This document shows, piece after piece, positions 10,325 to 22,650 of a stretch of 64,000 bases of DNA. Origin of the DNA: Artemia franciscana (lineage: Eukaryota; Arthropoda; Branchiopoda; Anostraca; Artemiidae); contig NC_088863.1 in the NCBI RefSeq assembly GCF_032884065.1, positions 42,302,082-42,366,081 on the forward strand, read 5' to 3'. The notes under the pieces are model-generated. The model was not told the origin of the DNA, did not search any database, and saw nothing but the letters and a program-made list of their open reading frames with translations. How positions within the stretch are numbered: the first letter of the stretch is position 1; every line of letters starts with the position of its first letter. Made by a program: the position numbers and the translations under genes.

Positions 10325-12989
10325 ACATGAATATTTGCTTGCACTCGCTTGCTTGAAGTATGTGTGTGTGCTGTGTATTGTATTACTTATGCTTTTGCTT
10401 ATTGTATTATTACAGGTTTGTGACCTGGGTTTTTGTAAAGTAAATGCTTAAAAAGGGACTTCTCTACATGGTGTTAGAGTAGGAGATGGATACAACTGTT
10501 CCATATCCTGAGCTGAACTGGAAATCAGAAAACCTAAAAAAAAAGGCTTGGACCAGATTCAAGAACCATGCCAATCTGATGTTTGATGGACCCTTGAGTA
10601 GAAAAAGCGAGAAAATAAATTGTGCATAACTACTAATTTGGCTCTATCCTTGGCTTCTGTGCAAGTTTTGAGACTTGACATTGATGTACTGGGACACTAG
10701 ACACAGCAGTACTGATGACATACTCATCAATTTTTCCGGCCTGTTTGAGATGGTTCAAAAACTGGAAGGTGAATTTAATATACTACTCAAGGAATGTGCA
10801 CAACCATCCATTCCAGCCCATAAGACGAATTCCCTGACTCTTCAGTCCAAGGAAAAACTAGACGTATGAAGAGCCTAGAAGTCATTGAGAATCTGACCCA
10901 ATCAACTGATTAGATAAACTCAACTGTAGTTGCCAAGAAACCAGATGGAACCTTGAGAGTAACAAAATTATAAAGAGACCCTACCATCCTATGCAAACTT
11001 TTGAGGAAGCTATCCAAAAGTATGAGGGTGCTAAGTACTCCTCTAACCTAGATGGCCAGACAAGCTATTGGAGCTTATATCTTGATGAACATTCCAAACT
11101 GACAATGATCTCAACTTCATGTGGGTAAATTCAGATATTACAAATTCCCATGTATACTATTCGGATTTAAGTCTGCATAAGATACGTTTCGATGCCACTT
11201 GGAAGAGGCCTTCAGCAACCTCAAGAGATTCTCAGTAATTTCAATCGTATGATCACTTCTGGTGTTTCTGAAGAGAATCATGTGAAGAACCTTCAAAAAA
11301 CCCTTTTAAGAACTAGAGAGAGAAGAGAGTGAAGCTTAGCAAAGATAAGTGTATTGTCAAATTGATTATGATACCTTGCTTCGGGGAAATTTTTTTCCAA
11401 AAAGGGAATCCATCTAGACTCTATGAAAGTACAAGCAATAAAAGATATGTCATTATCTAATCAAAGGAAGAATTATAAACAGCCCTTGGAATGTCAAACT
11501 ACCTCTCACAATTTATCCAAAACCTCTCAAGCTTTCATGAGCCTCTTAGGACCTTAGCTAAGTAGAGATTCAAATGGACAGATGAACACAAAGACACCTT
11601 CATAAAAATTAAAGCATAAATCATAAAGACAATTCTTCTGCCTGATCCTGCAAATAGTTTGGTATAGATCCAAGTTGATGCTTCCAAACCAAGACTTGGT
11701 ACTATCCTACTTCAAGAGAATAGAGTTCTTGCATTTGTATCAAAATTGCTCAATGGAAAAGAGAAGAGATATTTACAAATTTAAAAGAAGTTATATGCAA
11801 TTGTCTTTGGCTGTCACCATTTTCACCAAAATCTCTGTGGCCGCCCCTTCCAAGTCATCAGTGACCATAAGTTACTGGAGACAATCCTCAATAGGCTAAT
11901 CAGTAAGTCGCCCCCAAGACTTCAAAGGATGCTATTACATCCATAAACCTATATCTAAAATATTTACCTGGCACTGAAATACCAATCCCAGATAATCTCA
12001 CCAACTCCCTTTAGAACAAAAAAACCATTGCTCCACAGAGAAACTGAGTACTATGTACACCCAATGAAACTACGACCAATCACCCAAGAAAAACCATCTG
12101 AACTGAACCAAGAAGCACTCAAAAGATCCAAATCTGAGGGTTCCATGGAAAATGAAAGAAGAAAGTTTGCATGAGAATAAAATGTATTGTTTCATCTTTG
12201 ATAGCCAAATTCTGCACAGTGGAAAGTAACCCTAGTGTTGCCAATGGCATCATTGTGAAAGATATCTTGTCATCCCATATAGCCAGAAAACCACAATATT
12301 GAAAAAATACCTGATTCACACCTTGGTATAGAGAAGACAAAAAGCAGAGTCAGATTGGTCCTCTTCTGGTGGAAGAAGTATAGAATTAGAGCTCAAAGAG
12401 TTAACAGCTAAATAAGTTTCCAATTCAAATGGATAAAACACTTGCTTAAATCTTGAAAGCTTGCATAACCAACTAGTTTAACTGCTATTGTGTATAAGTG
12501 AATTGTTATAGCTGTGACGTCAGAATCTTGAAATTAGAGAATTTTTGCAAGCAGGAGATGCAGGCAAAAAGTGTTAGCTAAATTTTTCCTGACAAATCTG
12601 GAGGAGCTGTTTGAAATTGGGGGGCCTTAGTAATACGAAAAAAAGCCCTCTTGCAAGTGAGTTTTCGTCTCATGCATTAAAAATTACTTAGCGTGCGGTA
12701 GATTGCAAAATTATTGCTTTAAAAACATGGTGATTGACACTATAACACTTGACCGAGCTGTCTGCAAAAATAGAGGCAAAATTCCAGTCAGTTATAATCT
12801 GTAATCAATCACTTTCAAACTAAGTCCGTCGTCTGACTAGCGAGATCCAGTCGCTATGCACTCAATTCTCTCAAAAAGACGAGAAAATTGCTGAGCCTGA
12901 GATTAAATTGGGTGTGCAAAGCCTAGGACTGGGCCGAGTGAATCTGAGGCTTCTACAGCTGGAAGTTAAAGATCGTTGACATAACCTTG

Positions 12990-13300
12990 TAGTACAGGAT
13001 CTGGAAGAAGAACAGCCAGGAGAGACTCTCGGAAAGAAAGCGAAAGATCTAATTGAAAATAACTTTCGGTATTGGAGAATATTGTCCTTTCTCGGTCATA
13101 CAGGGTGACCTCAAACCCGACAGTGTTTCTAGGGGTCCTTCGTCTGCTAGAAAACAAGCTCCTCCAGTTATAATGTCGTTTGCGTCAGAGCGTGATATAC
13201 AGACCATTTCAAAATCTGTCAGCAAACTGAAATATTTAGGCGTGAGAATAAGTACTTTTAAAGAAAATGAAAACAATCAACGACTCAAAAACTTATAAGT
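12990..13300 (+). pseudogene. LINE ORF1-like remnant
   Basis: The frame at 13053-13298 includes PPVIMSFASERDIQTISKSV, which resembles the RNA-recognition-like part of LINE ORF1 proteins, where a PxxVxFxSxxD pattern precedes a basic helix. An upstream frame carries a glutamate-rich segment typical of the region before that domain. The pieces lie in different frames, so the gene is dead. Assignment rests on position and pattern only. Confidence 0.45.
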
Positions 13301-14034
13301 TCGTTTGTCTGTGACAGAATGGGGCTGAATTAAGGCTCCAGGCAAAGAATAACGAGCGTGATGCTTGGGTCAGTATCGATAATGAGTGATGTATAGTATG
13401 CTTGATAAGTTAGTTTCAGTAAGTTGATATGAATATGTGTGGTTACATCCCATTTGTTAATTGCCACGGCAATTGAGTGAAGATGCAGAATGCATCTTCA
13501 TCTGTCCGTCATAAAGTGGGTGCAGTGGTTGAATATTCTAAAATTCCAGGATTGGGAAGTGTTTGCTGTCCTTGCGAATTTCCTTTTATCAATTTACTAC
13601 TATTTCTTTTGTGCCTGACTTCTATGTTTTTTTCTTCCTCATTTTTTGCATTACTCACGGTTCAGTTTTTGGGGTATATTTTCTTATTTTTTAGGAGCAC
13701 AGTATGATAGTGATAACGAGCCTTTGATGATATATCTATCATATCAACTATCTTTTTCACTCACTACTCCAGACACCCACCCAGGATATTTGGTAAGTTG
13801 ATTTTAATTAAAAGTAATTCAACTCGCCGGCAGGGGATCGAGAGGTTTGATTCTCTTCAGAATAGCATGCTTAATGAATCTTAACAAAAAAAATTTGTAA
13901 TTCGTGTTCTGAAACAGAATACCTAGATTTGGAAGTAATTAAGTCCCAAGTAACAAATACATTTTCCCCAATGATTTGTCTAGTACACATTATTTTCCGG
14001 GTGATTATCGGCTGGCGTTCCTGCACAGCCATGG

Positions 14035-14720
14035 TCTCATTGGTAAATTGGAACTTTTTTTCTTTTATTTCGTCTAGTGAATTGGACGTATTTGGTTTGT
14101 GTGAAAGATTTTTAAATCCTATAACTGAAATGTTACTTAATCTTCCTGGTTATAACTTAATGTGTAAGAACTGCCAGAATAATAAGCAAGGAGGACTTGG
14201 AATTTTTGTCAAGTCATCAACAACTGTTGAAATTATTAGTGATGTGGAACATTTGAACATGGAGATGCTGTTTGAAATATTAGCAGTAGAAATTGAAGTT
14301 AACAATGAGCCAATAGTTTGTTGTGTATGCTATCGTCCTCCAAGTGGAAGCATGAAAAGATATACTAAATTTTACAGGAATGTCCTGATATATGGTCACG
14401 TAAATACTGTAGGTCTATCATTATGGGTGACTTCAATGTTGATATATGTTTACTTTGCAACTGTAGCATGAGTAATTTACACACTTATGACGTAGCATCA
14501 GAAATGCTGTCTACATTTATAGCTGCAAGATGTCTCCCTGCATGTTGTATACTGACTGGAGTTACCAAAACTTCCTACTCTCTTATTGACAATTCATGTA
14601 CAAATATTCAAATTCGAACATGTAAGGTCATTGTAGAAAACACATCAGATCATTTTATGGTGGTGTGTGATCTAATTATTGGCGTTATGCCAACTGTTAC
14701 CAGGCAGCAGCAAACAGAAA
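14035..14720 (+). pseudogene. LINE apurinic-type endonuclease remnant
   Basis: Two overlapping frames (13929-14471 and 14423-14752) carry the endonuclease. The first has a GGLGIFVKSS block and the VCCVCYRPPSG motif. The second opens with GDFNVDI, the strand holding a catalytic aspartate and asparagine, and ends with a SDHFMVVCDL block holding the terminal catalytic histidine. The order matches the APE endonuclease of CR1/Jockey LINEs. A frameshift near 14430 separates the halves. This enzyme nicks the target to prime reverse transcription. Confidence 0.75.
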
Positions 14721-14971
14721 GAGTTATGGATACCACTAAACTAAAGGAGTAACTGAGGGATGCTGATTTTTCATCCTGTTATAAGTCCAAACACCTGGAT
14801 GACGCTGCAAGGAGGTTTACAGAAAACTTTAGAAATGCATTTGATCAGGCTTGCCCTTACTGTTGTATAGCAAACAGAAGACTTAAACAGCCTGCTAAAC
14901 CTTAGATTACATCAAGTATACTCAAGTCTACAAATGTAACAAATAAGCTGTATCAGAAATACTTATTAATT

Positions 14972-16020
14972 TTGACTGAAGAAGATAAGCAAAATTTCAA
15001 CGATTACAAAAATCCATTAATAAACTTAATTCAGGCATCAAAGCAGAGTTATTACAAACTAGCATTCATGGAGGCGGAAGGGTCACCAACAAAGACATGG
15101 AAACTAATTAATGATTGTCTAAATCAGATGAAACAAAATGAATTCCCCAAAGAAATGACAGCAACAGATGGGGCAACTGTGAAAGGGAAAAAAGAAGTAA
15201 TTACACTACTTAACTGCTACTTTGCTACTATCTGTGAAATGACTCTACGCCAACAGCTGTATTGCAGTCAGCTGAGGATACTGAATTCAAGAAGTATTTA
15301 CCTCCATTGGATGACCTATCAATATTTCTTTCTCCTGTATTGGTTTAATAATTGTTGGTAATTTCTAGGCTTTTGAAAACGGAAAGTCAGAAGGGCTGGA
15401 TGGATCTAGTACAAATTTACTGAGGATGACTATCCCAGAAAATGCAGAGTGCTTAGCTCATATTATTAAGCTTTGTTTTAAGCACAGAAAATTCCCTGAT
15501 TGCTTTAAAGTCACTAGAATAGTTGCATTATATAAAGGAGGTGATTCAAAAGATCCAAATAATTATCACTCAGTTTCAATTTATCAGCTTTTTTTGAACT
15601 TATTGAATGTTGTTTGTATAATTGTCTGGTTTCGTTTCTAGGGAAGATTAATTTCTTTCTCAAGTCACAATTTGGTTTCAGGAGACCATTCTACCCAACA
15701 TGCGGTTTTAGTTGTTTCCCAGTTTATTCATAACGTTTTAGATAAGGGTGATATTCCAACAGCCATGTTTTTTTTTACATAAAAAAAGCATTCAACTCAA
15801 GTTCTCATATTATTTTGGAACATAAACTGCATCATTATGGGGTAAGAGGACCAGTCTGCTCTTTAATTATGTCATAGTTACATTAGCGGCACAATTGGTT
15901 GACAATAGTTGATTTATATCAATGACTTGAGTGAGTTGTCAAAGGATCTCGGACTTACACTGTTGTTTGCTGATGATACAAGGTGTTGTGTCTCTGGATC
16001 CAATGATCTGATACTTTGGC
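14972..16020 (+). pseudogene. LINE reverse transcriptase remnant
   Basis: A linker with a KTWKLINDCL block (14972-15240) is followed by RT blocks: FKVTRIVALYKGGDSKDPNN near 15500-15560, then a QFGFRRP-type block near 15670, and the catalytic LLFADDT block near 15963-15983. The blocks sit in several frames with internal deletions. It closely resembles CR1/Jockey-type polymerases in order and spacing. The FADD box is intact although the gene is not. Confidence 0.75.
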
Positions 16021-17400
16021 AAACTATATGTCAGTCAATTGATAGAAGTTAGAGTTACCTATTGTTTTGTATTTTATTTTTGAGGGTAATTTGAAATAGA
16101 AAATTAAATATTTTGGTTTAAATATATATATATATCTGGAATATTAGTAGAGGTACAATTAATCAAATTTGTGTGTTGAGTGTTTTTTATTCCCAATTCT
16201 GTCAAGTTTTCTGTCTGTTGGGAATTTAATATGTTGTGTAAATATGGTATTAATAATAAAACCTTGATGAGCCAGACAATAGAAGATTTCATCAAGAAAT
16301 GTCATGCATGCCGCACTTATTCCAGACCAAATGCAAGTGAACCTTTGCTCCATCATGATATTCCAAGTTATCCTTGGGAATATGTTAGCATAGATCTTTT
16401 TCCAAATATGTGGAAGACAAAATCTTACTTCTAAAGATTTGGGATACCTGTGACAATTATATATGATAATGGGCCACAATTCACTTCAAAAACGTTCAAG
16501 GATTTTGTGAGGCAGTGAGGAATACAACACAAGACCTTTAGTCCAAACCATTCCCAGTACGATGGCCTAGCTATCTCTGCTCAAATACCAGCATACACCA
16601 ATTGATGGTCTAGTATCCCCAGCATAACTACTGAGGAGTGTAAACTTAAAAATCTTTAATGCCCTACACTACTGAGCACTTGTCTCCAAAGGTTGTATCT
16701 ATGCAGAAATTTCCTTAAAAGATAAAGAAAGACCACCTACAAGAAACACTACAACAACAAACACTACAAAAGCCTTAGTCCATTTCAGACAGGCCAAAAA
16801 GGTTACAGTACAAATATTAGACTTGGCAACAGTCCTTTTGAAAAGCCAATGTACCACAATTGTCTCTAGTGCAGACAAAAGCAAATAGTGTACTGTGAGA
16901 ATAGAAAGCATTTTAAAGCCATGCCTGTGGATAATATGACTCTGGTTCAGACACCAGCAATGTTTTGGTATTCAGTTCATGGTCTCAATCATAAGACTTG
17001 CCCCAAATAGAGAACACACAATACTGCAAAATCTGAAAGACTAAACCACCATCTACCATGACCCAGGAAAGTACTGCAGCTCTTGTGTCTCCAGAGATGG
17101 AAGTTGACAATCATCCTGGAAGTGCTATTGCCACAAAAAGTGGCTTATAAGTAAAGCCATCATCAAAACTAAAGCTATAACAAACAAGCTATTTCAAAAA
17201 GGAAAGGAGAATGTTATATTCATCGACATGAATATTTGCTAGGATTATGTATGTAAGCTGTATTTTGTATTGGCTACGCTTTTGCTTGCATTATTTTAGG
17301 TCTGTGCTCACCTTAACTTAACCTCTGTACACCTTAGCTTAAGATTTAAAACAGGACTTTTTCTTATTCTTCAAAATTTAGCAATGTAGATTAAGGAACT

Positions 17401-18270
17401 CTTAACTTCTCAACATTGACGTCCAGTTTTGTTTTTGTGTAGTGAGTACTAGCTATTCCAAGCACTGGAGAAGGGGGAGTTCCAACACTTATATAGGCCT
17501 AAGGTGAACACACTAATCAATGTCTTATTTTGTTCTATCAAAATATAGCATTTGTTTCACTTGTACACTCAATTTAAAACCCTAAAATGATACCTAATTC
17601 TGTACTTTTTTTCAGCTTGACATAAGTCAAGAGAAGTGGTTAAAACAATGTTAAAATGGTTAAAATAATGATTATCATATTTGGAAAGAGTAATATTTTT
17701 ACCTTGCCCCTATGTTAGTAATGAAAACATTTCCAAATTTGTATTTTGAAGCTATTGAACTCTGTGGATGAAAAATCTTAGGACTGGATCTAAAACTCAA
17801 AGATCTTTCCATGTACCCCACTGCCCCAACAATGGCTTAGTTCTGTTGCACTTGCATCTCAGTTACTTCCCCAGCTGAAATGTGCTTGGATGGCAGCACT
17901 TCAGAGTTGGTTTGTGTTTCTTCTCATAGAGCTGATAGAGACTGAAACCAGTTGTAGAGTAATATTGTAGAGGCACCATTATTCCAGAACTTTAAGAACC
18001 ATCTAGAAAATTTTATGTTTTGCAAGCATTAATACCAAATTTAAGAAAAGGCACAATATGATTAACCGGGTCTAACATATATTATACTGAGTTCCTGTCT
18101 TCTTTTTTTTTATTGCACTATGTGTGATCCTGAGGCTTTATTTTTGCTGTCACTATTATTTTTGATATGTGTTTATGGTATTTAAATATGTCTATATTTT
18201 TTCTTGTTGTTGTCACAACTTTAAACACTTTGTCACAACTTTCTTGTGCTATAGCCCAGGTCTACTTTAA
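17401..18270. other. AT-rich DNA between repeats
   Basis: I see no gene or recognised repeat in this interval. Confidence 0.4.
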
Positions 18271-19063
18271 GGCACAAATACATTTTCTAAATTTTGAAGA
18301 AAAAATTGGTATGGCTTAAAAGTCTACTCAAATAACAGGAATTGTATTTTCAGAACTAAAGCCAGAGAAAAAGAAACTGATAACTAAAAATTAAGGTAAA
18401 ATGTTGTTTTGTCAAAATTTCAATAGGTATACACTCTGGGAAACAGGTACTTCAAAATACCTTCCAGGACACACTTTAGTCTGTAGATCCATCTGCAAGA
18501 GTTTCATTTGGTAAATGTTTAGTTTTCTTCTAAGTGCCCTAAAGTGCATATTACTGCATATAGCAAGATCCTGATGATTGCATATTGTTCCTTGGTCATT
18601 CTCCTCCTCCATTGGGCAAACTAAAAATGTGTAAAGTGGGCTTGCTTACAGGTAAAACTACCTATAGAGCAAAGCACATTAGTCCATGAGCCCTGGGGAC
18701 AGCAGGGTAAGGTCTCTACTCTATATTTATTCTACAAAGAGTGATAAAGTTAAAGAAAAAACCTCAAGCAAGGTTTATTAAATAAATATAGAATTCAGAC
18801 CTTGCCCCACTGCCCACAGGGCTTGTGGACTAATACACTTCACTCTATAGGTAATGTTACCTGTAAGCAAGCCCACTTTATACATTTTTAGTTTGCCCCA
18901 TGGAGAAGGAGGGTTAGCCAGAAATGGATGTGCTTCTAAAATTAGCATTTCTAAGTGCTCTATGCTTCACAGCATAGTTTCCAGTTTAGAGCACTTGGAA
19001 CAAAACTAAACATTTACCTGTCATTTTCCTAACCCCCCTTCCAAGATAGCAAAAAGTAGCTAA
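18271..19063 (+). mobile_element. Family C element, 5'-truncated, split by a D element
   Basis: Left of 18509 and right of 19027 the sequence matches the inner half and right terminal repeat of the complete family C copy at 51159-51791. It ends near 19063 in a mutated AATTTTACC terminus. The left half is missing. The break at 18510 is a D insertion. Confidence 0.7.
18510..19018. mobile_element. Family D foldback element, 509 bp, inside family C
   Basis: The ends GGTAAATG and CATTTACC are inverted. The flanks TTTCATTT (18502-18509) and TGTCATTT (19019-19026) match at seven of eight positions, giving an 8-bp target duplication. The interior is a near-palindrome (about 18635-18885) with arms of roughly 110 bp around a short centre, so the transcript could fold into a long hairpin. 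No coding sequence is present. The same element occurs at 51057-52251 and 56971-57509. Confidence 0.85.
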
Positions 19064-19113
19064 ACTAGAATTTTATTGGAGCAGGGCTTGGATGCAACTA
19101 TGATAGCAGCTAC

Positions 19114-19727
19114 AGTAAAATTCTAGTTAATCAACTTCTTGCTATCTCAGAAAGGGTTTAGATTATGAAAATGAAACTTTCAGAGATGGTTCTATAGGCT
19201 AAAGTATGTCCTGGGAAGGTATTTTAAAGTAACCACCTCTACTTCTTCTCCTTCTAGAGGACCCTGAAATTTGCCTACATGACAGGTCTATACCTATTGA
19301 AATTTGGCAAAACAACATTTACCTTAATTTTCAGTTACTAACTGCTTTTTCTCTGCCTTTAGTTCTGAAAATGCAATTCCTGTTATTTGAGTAGAATTTT
19401 GAGCCATATCAGTTTTTTTCAATTTAGGAAATATATTTGCATATCTTTAAAACTGTATAACCTAAAATGGAATTGAGCAAAATTATGAAGCTGAAAACAA
19501 TGTTGTTGTGCTTTAATTAAGTAGAAGATCTATTTTGTAAGGTTTCACTATTATAACACATATTTTTAAAGGTCAGGGTCCTCTACAGGGAAAAGGAGTG
19601 GTGGAAGTTGCTTCAAAATACCTTCCTGGGACATACTTTAGTCTGTAGATTCATCCCTGAAAGTTTAATTTTCCCAGCCTAAACCCTTTCCGAGATAGCA
19701 AGAAGTCAATTAACTTGAATTTTACCG
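19114..19727 (-). mobile_element. Family C TIR element, 614 bp
   Basis: Long terminal inverted repeats (about 140 bp) begin with the consensus GGTAAAATTCTAGTTAATT, here with its first base changed, and flank a non-coding centre. The target duplication is GCAGCTAC (19106-19113) against GCAGCTAT (19728-19735), seven of eight. The centre is in the opposite orientation to the copy at 51159. There is no transposase, so it is non-autonomous. An 8-bp duplication suits hAT or P, but the GGTAAA ends fit neither well. Confidence 0.85.
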
Positions 19728-19735
19728 CAGCTATT

Positions 19736-20261
19736 ATTAATTTGGAAAGGAGGCTGAATAATGATACAGCTTCCAGCCCAGGGGCTAACAGCCCCACCTG
19801 GAAATCTTTTCATAGCCCACCTTTTCAATTTACTTTATTTTTAACGTTAGTCTAGGACAACAAATATATACCTCTATTAATATTTCAATTATCTGTTCCC
19901 TTGACAGTAATGAAGGTTGCAAAAAGCTGAAGATAGATTTGGAATCCATCCTTCACAAATTAAAGCACATGGGAAGATATTGAAAATTACTGGACGGTAA
20001 GGTACTTCCACATGGTTGCGTATTAACTAATGGTCCAGATGGTGAAAATGAGCCAGAAAAGATTGATTCTGGCAAAAAAAAGTAAAGTAGAAATCAGGGT
20101 GACAGAAAAGCTGAAAAGTGAAAATATTGGAAAAAAGATCTGAATACTGAATTCTAGATAAGAAATATTGAGTCTGAATAGAAATATTGGAATCTGAGGC
20201 TATATGGGATTAGCTTTTAAATCGAATAGGAATAAAATAATTCTGTTCTCAAATAAAATTA
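19736..20261. other. Intergenic DNA
   Basis: I see no gene. A purine-rich stretch at about 20040-20220 has no recognisable origin. Confidence 0.35.
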
Positions 20262-20303
20262 GAGAGTGACACTAAAACTTAAAAGGAACAGAAATTATTC
20301 TAT
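20262..20303 (+). repeat. Fragment of a family 1 foldback arm
   Basis: The sequence gacactaaaacttaaaagg and what follows matches the arm of the family 1 foldback (for example 42270-42305). It abuts the 3' tail of the LINE at 20307, which suggests that the LINE landed in a family 1 copy or relic. Confidence 0.6.
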
Positions 20304-20306
20304 AAA

Positions 20307-21890
20307 TGAATGAATGAATGAACTTTATTACCCGTAAAAGTATAAAAAAACACAAAGTGCGGAATATTATAAATAAGCAAAAACAAAAACGATAAACAGC
20401 GAAGAAAAAAAATTTAAACTAACAAAACACAACATGGACTAATTAGCCAGTATCAATACGGAAAAAAGACTGCAGAGGATCATAAACGTGAATAAAGTTG
20501 TTTTACATAAATCATCACTGGAAGACCGAATTCGAGAAGGCACGTATATTGAACCAAATCGAGGAATTATTTTTTTTTATTTCGGTGCCACCTAGGAAGC
20601 CAGAGGAGGAATTTGCAATATCTGAAATAAGCCACACGTAGAGTATGGCGATCTTTCTTACGAAACAGATGAGTCATGCCTGATAAAAACAAAAGCACAG
20701 GGGCGAAATAAGCGTTATAAATCATACACGGGTAGTAACGGGTAGTGAAAAGTGTCGGGCCAAAGCACAGACCAAGCCTACTGACTAAAGAAGAATATAG
20801 CAGAACTGCAGTCCCAGCAACGAATGGAGCGACCGCATAAGAGTTGTTAAAACAAATAAACTCGCATTTAGGCGCGTTAACTGACAGTCCAATCTTAAAT
20901 TGTTCAGTGGTTAAAATGGTAAAATTGGAAAGCAATCCATGACGAGTCCGGGCAACAAGAAGAACGTCGTCTGCATATGCAAAAGAAGACAAACCAATAT
21001 TGCCGTAAAAAACAGTACTTTTAAGGGGACGCAGGTACGATGAACGCACACATTTAAATATACTAGGAGACAACACGGCACCTTGCCGAACTCCCTTATT
21101 ATTTTTTACCGGGTCAGATATTTGGCCATTCCAGGTAACTTGAATTTTAGACTTTGAATGCCAAGAAGACAATAAACATAGTACAGAAGGATTAACACCT
21201 GAAGACGCAAGGGAAAATAGAGCCTGAGAGTGTACAATATTATCGAAAGCCCCAGAAATGTCAACAGTAAGACAGTATAAACAGATTTTAGTTTTTACGG
21301 CATCTTTCATGAGTCGGCTTAAAACATGATGTGCATGGAAGAAACCGAAACTTATCCTAAAACCAAACTGAAAAGGCGTAAAATCACAATTCGACTCAAT
21401 TTCTGGTAGTAATAAATGTTCAAGCAGCTTACTTAAAAAACGCGGTACTGTAATGGGACGATAATTTACACATGACGTGGGGTCCTTGCCTCGCTTTTGA
21501 ATAGACGTTACACGGTCATGAAGGAAACTATCAGAAACAAGCGACTGAGCTAAGCAAGGCTGGAAAAACATTTGTAGATGGTTAAGTAGCGCAGGATACC
21601 TGTAGGCCCAAGCGTTTTTGCCGCTTCGCGCGTCATATACATACCATAAAAGGGAGAGTCAATATACCTTGAGAAAATAATCTTTATAAGGATAGTTTTT
21701 ATTTTATCACAAAATAAATTCACTGACGATAATAATTTAAGAATCAAATATTCGTACACCAGGGACATTAAGTAAACTGAACTGGCCTTCAAGGTATTGG
21801 AAGTAAATTTAATCCATTCGTAGATAGCAAAACATAAATACATGTACGCATTATACACGAGTCTGTGAGTAGGACTATTTATCTTCAAAG
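20307..21890 (-). mobile_element. 5'-truncated LINE with reverse transcriptase
   Basis: Read on the minus strand, this ends in AATAAA (20324-20329) and a short TTCA repeat tail (20307-20322), a normal LINE 3' end. The polymerase frame occupies 20567-21571. The 5' end at about 21890 lies next to a hAT remnant, so the copy may have inserted beside or into it. No endonuclease remains. Clade is uncertain; it belongs broadly with the CR1/Jockey/I group. Confidence 0.8.
20567..21571 (-). CDS. LINE reverse transcriptase, long open frame
   Basis: This 334-residue open frame carries the reverse transcriptase blocks in order: VNYRPITVPRFLSKLLEH near residue 35, FQFGFR near 66, TVDISGAFDNIVHSQAL near 101 with the first catalytic aspartate, GVRQGAVLSPSIF near 159, and the catalytic FAYADDVLL near 192. 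A C-terminal arginine-rich segment follows. The methionine at its start is not the true beginning, because the polymerase N-terminus continues in another frame (21550-21888, with REAAKTLGPTGI) separated by a one-base shift near 21600. The enzyme would copy LINE RNA at a nicked target. Apart from that shift the catalytic core looks intact, so this copy is fairly young, but its missing 5' half makes it unable to move itself. Confidence 0.85.
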   Translation of the reverse strand: MFFQPCLAQSLVSDSFLHDRVTSIQKRGKDPTSCVNYRPITVPRFLSKLLEHLLLPEIESNCDFTPFQFGFRISFGFFHAHHVLSRLMKDAVKTKICLYCLTVDISGAFDNIVHSQALFSLASSGVNPSVLCLLSSWHSKSKIQVTWNGQISDPVKNNKGVRQGAVLSPSIFKCVRSSYLRPLKSTVFYGNIGLSSFAYADDVLLVARTRHGLLSNFTILTTEQFKIGLSVNAPKCEFICFNNSYAVAPFVAGTAVLLYSSLVSRLGLCFGPTLFTTRYYPCMIYNAYFAPVLLFLSGMTHLFRKKDRHTLRVAYFRYCKFLLWLPRWHRNKKK

Positions 21891-21896
21891 CCAGTT

Positions 21897-22330
21897 GATC
21901 AAGCCTTCCTCCTGGCTTTTTTTCGTGTGAAGGTGTCTATAATGTCATCGCATGGTATCTCTTGACTCAGCCTTCTCTCAATAGTGAGCAGGGATAATTA
22001 TGTCAATGTTCCAAGGTTGACTGAAGATCTTAAGTAGTTATTTATCCGACGAAGGGTGAAGAAGGATCTTTCTCCTGTGCAGTTTGTGGCAGACACACTA
22101 AGAACCATATTTAAGGCAATGTCAATATTTTGATAGATGACGACAACATTTGGATAGATCAAAATGACGCAAAACCTTGCTAACCTCAGTCAAAGTCATG
22201 CTTTTTTCCCTTCGTCAGTATTTTGTACCAAGAAAGGTTTCAAATGTAAAGATTCATCTACAATCATAGGCTTAAGAACATTGGGATAAAAACTTAAAAG
22301 TTCACATGCATGGTTCGTGATTTTTGAGGC
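21897..22330 (-). pseudogene. hAT transposase C-terminal remnant
   Basis: Minus-strand translation from about 22130 to 21900 gives a stretch with CTGERSFFTLRRINNYLRSS followed after an in-frame stop by LSLLTIERRLSQ and a basic end (TRKKARRKA). This is the dimerisation region at the C-terminus of hAT transposases, where a CxxERSFSxLRRIKxYLR pattern is characteristic. Upstream codons to about 22320 encode a segment with FYPNVLKPMIVDESLHLKPF in a shifted frame. Zinc-finger and catalytic parts were not found. The copy is dead. It resembles the ZMYM/DUF4371 type more than short hAT proteins. Confidence 0.75.
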
Positions 22331-22650
22331 GTGGATTTGGGAGGTGATGGAGTACACCTGGCACCTTAACGATAGATCACATTAGTGATTAGTCCAGTTA
22401 GTGTTAAGAAAAAGATGGCTCAGTGATAATCTATTCCCCCCCCCATGTCATTATGCGCCCCTAGGCATGCCTACCTTGAATACAAAATACAATCACTATT
22501 TCGAGCTGAATTTTCTATTTCTCATAATATTGCAAAAAGTAAATAATAAAAAACACTGTCGAAGCCAAGACTACTGAAAAAAACAAATAAATGAATAATT
22601 TGGGTTTATTAAATTTGAAAAAAGAAAACATTTTGAATGTATTTTGTATT
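22331..22650. other. Intergenic DNA
   Basis: No gene was found. A run of C residues near 22435-22444 is the only distinctive feature. Confidence 0.35.

Larger units (their letters stand above)
12480..16080 (+). mobile_element. CR1/Jockey-like LINE nested in the Gypsy fossil
   Basis: The element has the two-frame layout of this LINE group: an ORF1-like region near 13000-13300, an apurinic-type endonuclease at about 14030-14700, and a reverse transcriptase from about 15370 to 16020. Its limits are set by where Gypsy-like sequence stops and restarts. Frameshifts and stops break it into at least five frames, so it is inactive. No 3' tail could be fixed because the integrase part of the Gypsy fossil resumes by about 16220. 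Confidence 0.7.
10325..17400 (+). mobile_element. Gypsy-type LTR retrotransposon fossil, broken
   Basis: Related flanking sequences beginning gacatgaatatttgct occur at about 10325-10470 and 17226-17370 and are best read as remnants of the two LTRs. Between them, in order, are a gag-like stretch (about 10480-10860), a reverse transcriptase and RNase H region (about 10980-11950), and an integrase region with its zinc-binding and core parts (about 16220-16570). This order is that of the Gypsy/Ty3 family. The element is broken with many breaks and diverged LTRs, so it is old. A non-LTR element (about 12480-16080) is inserted between RNase H and integrase. Confidence 0.75.
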
